Part shown: positions 32,705 to 38,530 of the stretch, piece after piece
Numbering within the stretch: the first letter of the stretch is position 1
Layout of the letters: each line of letters opens with the position of its first letter
Source: CAYFUR01 sp964346275
GTDB taxonomy: Bacteria > Sumerlaeota > Sumerlaeia > SLMS01
Assembly: GCA_964346275.1 (NCBI GenBank)
Contig: CAYFUR010000026.1
Coordinates: 1-38,530, forward strand
Length of the DNA stretch: 38,530 bases
Direction of reading: 5' to 3'
Position numbers and translations under genes: made by a program
Notes under the pieces: model-generated
What the model was told of the DNA's origin: nothing
Seen by the model: the letters and a program-made list of their open reading frames with translations, nothing else
The model's database searches: none

Positions 32705-33544
32705 TCAGCCGCCGGCGCTGGCTCCATCCTTCGGATTGCTTGAAATTGCTGGCATCGGGGCGCTCGGATTAATCGTAAACTCGAGCCCGTCGTGGGCCAG
32801 GTTCATGCCCTTGGGCAGCTCGGCATTCGTCGTTTCGTGATCCAGGTCATGGGTGATGTGGGTAAACCAGGCGCGCTCGGGCCCGATGCGTTTGGTTATT
32901 TCCACTGCCTCCGCCACGGTGAGATGCGTGGGGTGGGGACGGTGGCGCAAAGCATTCAGAATCAAATAGCGCACTCCCCGGAGCCGTCGAATCGTCTCCT
33001 CGGGAACCTCGCTGGCATCGGTGATATAGCCAAAATCGCCGAAACGGAACCCCAGCACGGGCAACTTGCCATGAAGCGCATCCAGGGGAATCACCGGGTA
33101 TCCCAGCACCTGAAAGGGCTGGCCGCCGATTTCATGCAACTCGACCCGGGGAATCCCGCCGCCAACATGGCCGGGATTGAAGATATAATCAAACCGCCGC
33201 TTGATGTTCTCCAGCGTATCCGCGGATCCATAGAGCGGAATGTCTTGCTTCTGCCTCCAGTTATAGAGGCGAATCTCATCGATTCCACTCACGTGATCGC
33301 TGTGGGCGTGCGTCAGCAGCACCGCATCGAGCCGGTTGATATGGTAAGTCAGAGCCTGCTGCCGATAATCGCTCCCACAATCCACCAGCACGGTGTGCTG
33401 GTCATTTCGAAGGACGATGCTCGAACGAAGGCGCTGATTATTCGGGTCGGAAGACGTGCAAACCGCGCAATCGCAGGCAATGACGGGCACGCCAGAGCTG
33501 GTTCCGGAACCCAGCACGGTGACTTTCAGGGTGTTTGAATGCAA
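32705..33544 (-). CDS. Metallo-beta-lactamase-fold hydrolase (PhnP-like)
   Basis: The 279-residue protein has the MBL metal-binding motif THAHSDH (His79, His81, Asp83, His84). It also has GSGTSSGVPVIACDCAVC at the N-terminus, FGYITDASEVP with the bridging Asp, and HITHDLDH near the end. This combination, including the early cysteines, is typical of PhnP-like phosphodiesterases that hydrolyse cyclic phosphoribosyl phosphates and of related RNase-Z-like enzymes. No phn genes are near, so the substrate is open. The start appears to be TTG 33544, with a GAGG about ten bases upstream; no ATG lies close by. Divergent from the diguanylate cyclase gene. Confidence 0.88.
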   Translation of the reverse strand: MHSNTLKVTVLGSGTSSGVPVIACDCAVCTSSDPNNQRLRSSIVLRNDQHTVLVDCGSDYRQQALTYHINRLDAVLLTHAHSDHVSGIDEIRLYNWRQKQDIPLYGSADTLENIKRRFDYIFNPGHVGGGIPRVELHEIGGQPFQVLGYPVIPLDALHGKLPVLGFRFGDFGYITDASEVPEETIRRLRGVRYLILNALRHRPHPTHLTVAEAVEITKRIGPERAWFTHITHDLDHETTNAELPKGMNLAHDGLEFTINPSAPMPAISSNPKDGASAGG

Positions 33545-33667
33545 AGGGAGGAAACCTCTGATGGCCTTTCTCGGAACTGGGATTTACAAGCAGACGAGGT
33601 TGTCTCATCTTTTTTGCTTAAGGCATGGGTTTTGTTCATTTCTGGTTGCCGTTGATTTTTCTTTGCC

Positions 33668-33709
33668 AGCCTGCTTGAGCAGGCTCTAACCTGGCAATAT
33701 CGCAGGTTA
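33668..33709. repeat. Two adjacent inverted repeats upstream of the diguanylate cyclase gene
   Basis: An 8-bp stem with a 2-nt spacer (33668-33685, AGCCTGCT/AGCAGGCT) is followed by TAACCTG...CAGGTTA (33687-33693 with 33703-33709). They lie 18-59 nt before the GTG start at 33727, where operators or leader structures would act. I found no c-di-GMP riboswitch consensus. Confidence 0.65.
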
Positions 33710-33726
33710 CGTAATTTGGAGCAAGC

Positions 33727-35154
33727 GTGGATCTGAATCCCCTCAAAAAGAATCCCCGCCAGATTGTTCTCGCCGGCATGGGCCCCGAACGGGCCCGGGA
33801 ATTCCGCGCTGCCCTCCAGCAAGAGGCGGAAATCCTGACCATTGGCGAGAGCGACACGCTCACTCCCGAGCTGCTCGATGTGGTCGATCTCGTCATCTTC
33901 GATCTCGCCGCAACCGATTCCCTCGTCCACCGCTTTGCCAATCTTGCCGGTGATTCCCCCCGCCATTGCCAAATGCTTGCCCTTGGAGTCGAAGAAATTC
34001 CCGAGGAGATCAGGGAGAGGCTGCCCCATCTCCGGCTTCTTCCCGCCCAAATTGATTACTCCTATATCCGCGGCATCCTCGATTCCGCGTTTCTGGGGCG
34101 CGCCCGCATGAAACGCCTTGATGAAGAACAAAGCCGAGTCCGTGCCCTCTATGAAATCAGCAGCTCGCTGCTCAAAGTCGCCAACCGCGAGTCCATGACC
34201 CCTGCGCTCGAGAATACCCTGCCAAAGCTTCTCGACGCCCGCATGATTCTTCTCGTGTTTCCCGCAGACTCCCACCCCATCTTTTACATCCACAACCCCG
34301 AGGGCTTTACCGAATCCCTCGTCGATGCAATGCGCGTCCATCTCAAGGAGGCATGGGACGTCCTCCGCAGCGACTTCGATGTCGGATGGGACTGGTTTGG
34401 CAAACTCCCGCGAAGCTCCGATCCTGATTTCGAGGACACCAAGATTACCTCATCCTCCTTTATCACCACCCCCATTTCCAGCGGCGCCCGCACGGAAGGA
34501 TTTCTCACCGTTCTCCCGAAAGCACACAAGACGCTCAACGAAGCCTTCCTGCAAACCTTCTTCGTCATCGGCGATTTGATCAGCGTGCTCTTGCACAGTC
34601 TCGACCTGCGCGACCGCCTGGAAGAACGTGCCATGCACGACGGCCTCACCAGGCTTCTCAATCGCCAGACACTCATCGAGTATCTCGAGCATGAATGCAA
34701 GCGCTCGCAACGCCACGACAACCCTGTCTGCGTCGTGATGATGGACATTGATCATTTCAAGCTGATCAACGATCGACACGGCCACCAGGCAGGCGACGAG
34801 GTCCTCCGCGTCGTGGCCCAGCGCCTTCGTAATTCCATCCGCGATGTTGATTTCGTTGGCCGCTGCGGCGGCGAAGAGTTTATCGCCGTTCTCGTCAATA
34901 CCGACCTGGAAGGCGGCGGCGTCTGGGCCGAGCGCTTCCGGCGCCAACTCGCTGCCGATTCCATCACTTTTCTTCAGAAATCCATCCAGATCACCGCCAG
35001 CCTCGGCGTCGCCGTCGGGGCGGGAGATGAGGCCATCGTTGATCGAATCATTGGCCGCGCCGATGCCGCCCTCTACGAAGCCAAACATCGTGGCCGCAAC
35101 GCCGTTGTGCTCGACGGCAAAATGGAGGTCTCGGAAATCCCCGTCGATACCTGA
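33727..35154 (+). CDS. Diguanylate cyclase with receiver-like and GAF-like N-terminal regions
   Basis: The 475-residue cytosolic protein should make cyclic di-GMP from two GTP. The C-terminal GGDEF domain (about 300-465) has MDIDHFKLINDRHGHQAGD, the active-site GGEEF and an inhibitory I-site RDVD exactly five residues before it. It is therefore expected to be product-inhibited. Residues 10-125 resemble a degenerate receiver (RQIVLAGMG, VDLVIFDLA) without a clear set of phosphorylation residues. Residues about 135-290 look like a GAF-type sensor (RVRALYEISSSLLKVA). No membrane helix is visible. GTG 33727 has GGAG five bases upstream. It converges on the cardiolipin synthase gene with six bases between stops. 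Confidence 0.93.
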   Translation: MDLNPLKKNPRQIVLAGMGPERAREFRAALQQEAEILTIGESDTLTPELLDVVDLVIFDLAATDSLVHRFANLAGDSPRHCQMLALGVEEIPEEIRERLPHLRLLPAQIDYSYIRGILDSAFLGRARMKRLDEEQSRVRALYEISSSLLKVANRESMTPALENTLPKLLDARMILLVFPADSHPIFYIHNPEGFTESLVDAMRVHLKEAWDVLRSDFDVGWDWFGKLPRSSDPDFEDTKITSSSFITTPISSGARTEGFLTVLPKAHKTLNEAFLQTFFVIGDLISVLLHSLDLRDRLEERAMHDGLTRLLNRQTLIEYLEHECKRSQRHDNPVCVVMMDIDHFKLINDRHGHQAGDEVLRVVAQRLRNSIRDVDFVGRCGGEEFIAVLVNTDLEGGGVWAERFRRQLAADSITFLQKSIQITASLGVAVGAGDEAIVDRIIGRADAALYEAKHRGRNAVVLDGKMEVSEIPVDT

Positions 35155-35160
35155 AGCCTG

Positions 35161-36588
35161 TCAGAGAAGCGGCGCAAACAACTGGCAGAAATTCTCCATC
35201 GTTTTCACGAATGCCCCGCCCTGGCTCATCTTTGTTTCGTCGAAGAGGGTCGATTCTTCTTCCAGCCCGTTCATATACGTTTCCACCTCTTTCGCTTTTT
35301 CCCTTGAATACATAAACAGCGCGATCTCGTAGTTCAGATAAAGGCTCCGCATATCCATATTCGGCGAGCCGACGGACACCACATCGTCATCGATCAGCAG
35401 CACTTTGCCGTGAACCATCGGCCCGCCGTGCAGATAGACCTTTCCCCCCGCCGCGGCCAACTCACGGAGAAAATAGCGCCGTGCGAAATCCACCAGCACG
35501 CGCGTGGACCGCCGCGGCGTGATCAGCCGGATGTCGAGCCCGCACTGCGCCAGAATCCGCAAGGTCTGGGAAATCATTCGATCCGGCACAAAAAACGGCG
35601 TCACGATCCAGATCCGCCTCCGCGCCTGGAACATCGCGACCAGCAACTGCTCGTAGAAAGCGTCATTGGGCACATCCGGCCCACTCGCCACCGGCTGCAG
35701 CAGAATATTCCCCGCCGGCGGGGGAGGAGCCCCGCTTCCCTGGTCCTCAAGCAACGCCTCTTCCGGCTCCCCCGTGGCAAAATTCCAGTCCGCCGCAAAC
35801 ACCTCGGCGATATTCCTCACCGCCGGCCCCTCGATCACCGTTCCATAGTCGCGCCAGTGCTCCTTCGAAGGTTCCGGGCCCATATAGACATCCCCGATAT
35901 TCCGCCCGCCAACGATGGCCTTTCTTCCATCGAACACGCAAATCTTCCGATGGTTGCGCAGGTTCGCCGACCACTTCCTCTGGAACGACAGCACAGGCAT
36001 GAAGACTCCCACTTCCCCCCCCGCTCGACGGATCGGATCCGTAAAGGCTCCACGGGTCCAGAAGCTGCCGATCGCATCGATCAGCAAGCGCACCTTCACC
36101 CCCTCGCGCGCCCGCCTCGCCAGCGCCCGCACCACCTTGCGGCCCACCTCGTCATCCGCCAGGATAAACGTCATGATGGAAATGGAGTCTTCCGCCGCTT
36201 GGATCTCGTGCATCAGCGACTCGTAAGCCTTCACGCCATCCGCCAGCAACTCCACGCGGTTTCCCGAGCTGACCGTGGAGAAGTCCCCACTACGAAGAAT
36301 CATGTAAGCGGGCCCCCGCAGATCCCCCGCCGAGTGTGGCCACGGCTGCTCGCCCAACTCCATATCCTTCTTTTTTCTCGCGAGCCGTTCGATCTTCCGC
36401 CCGCCAAACAAAAAATAGAGCGGGATGGCGATATAAGGAGCAAAGACCATCCCCAGCAGCCACGCCATCGTGGTCCCCGGATGCTGGTTCTCCGTGCGAA
36501 TCCGGGTGAACAACACCACGGCAAACAGAAGCCCGGCCACCGTCAGAAGGTGGCCTGTGATCAGCAGCAACCCTTCGCCCCAGTTCAA
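35161..36588 (-). CDS. cls: Cardiolipin synthase (phospholipase D family)
   Basis: The enzyme joins phosphatidylglycerol molecules to make cardiolipin at the inner membrane. Two N-terminal membrane helices (LLLITGHLLTVAGLLFAVVL and WLLGMVFAPYIAIPLYFLFGG) form the PLDc_N part. They are followed by two HKD motifs: NHRKICVFDGRKAIVGGRN and VHGKVLLIDDDVVSVGSPN. The frame extends to 36729, but that part runs through the leuC terminator and has no ribosome site. TTG 36588, with GGGAGA about nine bases upstream, gives MNWGEGLLLI and a normal length of 475 residues; the start is therefore tentative. It is separate from leuC upstream. Confidence 0.92.
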   Translation of the reverse strand: MNWGEGLLLITGHLLTVAGLLFAVVLFTRIRTENQHPGTTMAWLLGMVFAPYIAIPLYFLFGGRKIERLARKKKDMELGEQPWPHSAGDLRGPAYMILRSGDFSTVSSGNRVELLADGVKAYESLMHEIQAAEDSISIMTFILADDEVGRKVVRALARRAREGVKVRLLIDAIGSFWTRGAFTDPIRRAGGEVGVFMPVLSFQRKWSANLRNHRKICVFDGRKAIVGGRNIGDVYMGPEPSKEHWRDYGTVIEGPAVRNIAEVFAADWNFATGEPEEALLEDQGSGAPPPPAGNILLQPVASGPDVPNDAFYEQLLVAMFQARRRIWIVTPFFVPDRMISQTLRILAQCGLDIRLITPRRSTRVLVDFARRYFLRELAAAGGKVYLHGGPMVHGKVLLIDDDVVSVGSPNMDMRSLYLNYEIALFMYSREKAKEVETYMNGLEEESTLFDETKMSQGGAFVKTMENFCQLFAPLL

Positions 36589-36689
36589 AGCGTGTTCTCT
36601 CCCGAATCTTGAAATGCCGTGAGTTTCAGAAGCCTGATTCGCTCTCTTCCAGAAAGGCAATAGAGATCGGGCGAGGCCCTCTCGAGAAT

Positions 36690-36727
36690 AAAAAAACGAG
36701 CGGCCCCGCCCAGGCGGGACCGCGCTC
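36690..36727 (-). terminator. Rho-independent terminator of leuC
   Basis: A long GC-rich stem (36697-36710 with 36713-36727, one bulge and one mismatch) is followed on the minus strand by seven T residues. It starts 22 nt after the leuC stop, so leuC is not cotranscribed with cls. Confidence 0.92.
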
Positions 36728-36749
36728 AAACCAACCCGCCGGCGGCTGC

Positions 36750-38180
36750 TCAGGTGCCAACCGGCTCCTTGATTTCAAAGAACTCGCGGGCGTCCACCAC
36801 TTTGCCTGCAAAGGCCGCCGCCGCCACCATCACGGGACTCATGAGCAGCGTTCGTCCCGTGGGGGAGCCCTGCCGCCCCTTAAAGTTGCGGTTGGAGGAC
36901 GACGCGCAAATCTCCCGTCCCTGAAGCTTGTCCGGGTTCATGGCGAGGCACATCGAGCAACCCGCCTTGCGATAATCGAATCCCGCTTCCTGAAGGATCT
37001 TGTCGTATCCCAATTCCGCCATCTGCGCCGCCACCACCTGCGAGCCGGGCACCACCATAGCCTTTACATTGGGAGCCACCTTCAACCCTTTGCCCTGAAT
37101 CATCCTCACGACTTCCGCAAAGTCGGAGAGGCGGCCATTCGTACAGGATCCCAGGAAAGCCACGTCGATCGGCGTCCCAGCGATCGGCTGCCCTGGTTCG
37201 AAATCCATATACTCGTAAGCCTCGCGGATCAGCGCCTGCTCATCCTTGGGATACTCATTCTCCTGGGGAATGTGGCCACCCACGCTGGTCGATTGTCCCG
37301 GAGTAATCCCCCAGGTCACCACCGGTTCGATCTCTTCCGCGCGGAACTCCACGACATCGTCAAAGTGCGCGTCCGCGTCCGAACGAATCGAATCCCAGTA
37401 TTCCACGGCCTGATCCCACGCCTCGCCCTTCGGCGCGTATTCCCGCCCCTTCAAATACTTGTACGTCGTCTCGTCCGGGTTGACGTAACCACAGCGCGCG
37501 CCGCCCTCAATGGACATATTGCAGACGGTCATGCGCTCTTCCATGGTCATATTGTCAAACACATCACCCGCATATTCATAGGCATAGCCGACGCCACCCT
37601 TCACCCCAAGCTGCTGGATGATATACAGAATCACATCCTTGGCGTAAACGCCCGGCCGCAGCTTGCCGTTCACCTCGATGCGGCGAACCTTCAGCTTGTC
37701 CATCACGAGGCATCCCGTGGCCAGCACGTCGCGGATCTGCGAGGTTCCGATGCCAAAAGCCAGAGAGCCGAAGGCGCCGTGCGTCGATGTGTGCGAATCG
37801 CCACAGCAGATCGTCATGCCGGGCTGGGTCAGGCCCTTCTCCGGGCCGATGATATGCACAATTCCCTGGTGCCCGCTCTGGGGATGGAAAAAACGAATCC
37901 CATGCTTCTCGGTGTTGCGCTCCAGCGCCTGCAGCATCTCTTCCGCCAGCGAATCCACCAGCGGACGTGACTGCGAGTGCGTCGGGATAATGTGATCCAC
38001 CGTCGCGAAAGTCCGCTCGGGGAACTTCACGCTCCATCCGCGCTCCTCGATCATTGAGAAGGCTTGGGGAGACGTCACCTCGTGGATGAGGTGAAGGCCC
38101 ATCAGGAGCTGATAAGATCCCGATGGGAGTTGGCGAACAGCATGGCGTTCAAAGACTTTTTCGTAGAGGCTTTTTCCCAT
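36750..38180 (-). CDS. leuC: 3-isopropylmalate dehydratase large subunit
   Basis: The 476-residue protein belongs to the aconitase superfamily and, with LeuD, isomerises 2- to 3-isopropylmalate in leucine synthesis. It shows VDHIIPTH, CCGDSHTSTHGAFG, FGIGTSQIRDVLAT, CNMSIEGGARCGY and GSCTNGR with the first cluster Cys near residue 347. CSMCLAMN has the other two near 407-410, and SSSNRNFKGRQG completes the set. These cysteines hold the 4Fe-4S cluster. Length and order match bacterial LeuC. ATG 38180 is preferred over a frame extending to 38258. leuD is not next to it, as a terminator follows directly. Confidence 0.93.
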   Translation of the reverse strand: MGKSLYEKVFERHAVRQLPSGSYQLLMGLHLIHEVTSPQAFSMIEERGWSVKFPERTFATVDHIIPTHSQSRPLVDSLAEEMLQALERNTEKHGIRFFHPQSGHQGIVHIIGPEKGLTQPGMTICCGDSHTSTHGAFGSLAFGIGTSQIRDVLATGCLVMDKLKVRRIEVNGKLRPGVYAKDVILYIIQQLGVKGGVGYAYEYAGDVFDNMTMEERMTVCNMSIEGGARCGYVNPDETTYKYLKGREYAPKGEAWDQAVEYWDSIRSDADAHFDDVVEFRAEEIEPVVTWGITPGQSTSVGGHIPQENEYPKDEQALIREAYEYMDFEPGQPIAGTPIDVAFLGSCTNGRLSDFAEVVRMIQGKGLKVAPNVKAMVVPGSQVVAAQMAELGYDKILQEAGFDYRKAGCSMCLAMNPDKLQGREICASSSNRNFKGRQGSPTGRTLLMSPVMVAAAAFAGKVVDAREFFEIKEPVGT

Positions 38181-38207
38181 TCCTTCAGTTGGCTCCTGGA
38201 GAGAGAA

Positions 38208-38225
38208 TCCGGCGCTTTCGCCGGA
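38208..38225 (-). other. Stem-loop in the leuC leader
   Basis: A perfect 7-bp stem (38208-38214 with 38219-38225) has a 4-nt loop, about 28 nt upstream of the start codon. It may affect translation or act as an RNA stabiliser; no T run follows. Confidence 0.45.
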
Positions 38226-38275
38226 ACTTGAGACGACAATCAGCAGAAATAGTTCCATTCCTGCCCCGGGCCAGG

Positions 38276-38306
38276 ATTATTCCCCCCATTGCCTCCCTGT
38301 TGTCAA
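38276..38306 (-). promoter_or_regulatory. Putative sigma70 promoter of leuC
   Basis: On the minus strand a consensus -35 TTGACA (38301-38306) and AATAAT (38276-38281) are 19 nt apart. GAATAA with an 18-nt spacer is the alternative. The start point would give a leader of roughly 90 nt. Confidence 0.6.
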
Positions 38307-38530
38307 TCCCGCCTCGCCGCCCGCACCGGCAAAAGATGGCGCCAATCCCGGCTAGAATTAGAAAATCCCGTCTCAATTTCCGAGCCTTTGCCGCGAATCC
38401 CCGGAATATCGACCTGCCAGACCCGGGAAATTCGTTTTTTTGTTTGATATCAAGAGACGGGCGAATCAACCTCATAGAGCATTTCAAAGACTTCGGGAAT
38501 GCGACTGTTTGCTTCCCTCATCGGAACCAC

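Larger units (their letters stand above)
38181..38530. other. Leader and upstream region of leuC
   Basis: No convincing gene lies in these 350 bases. It contains the putative leuC promoter, a leader of roughly 85-95 nt and a 7-bp stem-loop at 38208-38225. No T-box or leader peptide with leucine codons is evident. The leftover small frames lack ribosome sites. Confidence 0.5.

Noticed and set aside
33545..33726. c-di-GMP riboswitch upstream of the diguanylate cyclase
   Set aside because: The inverted repeats do not match the conserved core of either c-di-GMP riboswitch class as I know them.
36589..36729. Longer cardiolipin synthase starting at 36729
   Set aside because: The extension would be translated from within the leuC terminator and lacks a ribosome site. 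The family normally begins close to the first membrane helix.

Overview
The window reads as a chromosomal housekeeping segment from a Gram-negative bacterium of about 55-60% GC. It contains 28 protein genes, two tRNA genes and several clear rho-independent terminators. I see no phage, insertion sequence or CRISPR array. Gram-negative signs are an RND pump, predicted lipoproteins, a PBP4-type peptidase and cardiolipin synthase. Two proteins recall Planctomycetes or related candidate phyla such as Sumerlaeota: the amidase that carries a golvesin-like insert, and the single-pass protein with a DPFSG...SIGPD tail. That assignment is low-confidence inference.

Region 1 (1-9150) holds a secreted beta-propeller-like protein, a radical SAM/SPASM protein, an SDR dehydrogenase, a large exported cell-wall amidase (the only plus-strand gene here), threonyl-tRNA synthetase, a single-domain response regulator and an HU-type protein. 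Region 2 (9280-12300) is a two-gene chaperone operon: a J-domain/TPR protein followed by an Hsp70 with a long proline-rich acidic tail.

Region 3 (12446-23168, all minus strand) is the most interesting part. Six tightly packed genes run in the order: signal-peptide-bearing protein-isoaspartate methyltransferase, polytopic membrane protein with a degenerate spermidine-synthase-like core, 89-residue coiled-coil protein, PBP4-type D-Ala-D-Ala peptidase, GT4 glycosyltransferase, and a 1509-residue protein. The first three genes are joined by ATGA stop/start overlaps. The last protein joins a complete RND exporter to a complete ABC ATPase in one open frame, an architecture I do not recognise from characterised transporters. 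The operon appears devoted to the cell envelope.

Region 4 (23360-31160) holds an AT-hook protein, tRNA-Asp and tRNA-Val, MutY, a DUF4174 lipoprotein, PabB, a membrane-anchored nuclease, and two neighbouring oxidoreductase homologues that have both lost catalytic residues. One is an SDR fold without its Tyr/Lys. The other is an ArgC homologue whose catalytic Cys is His and whose NADP glycine loop is gone. A lipoprotein peroxiredoxin follows. Region 5 (31295-38530) holds a single-pass membrane protein, a PhnP-like metallo-hydrolase, a GGDEF diguanylate cyclase, cardiolipin synthase and LeuC.

All family calls come from reading motifs by eye. No database search was possible.
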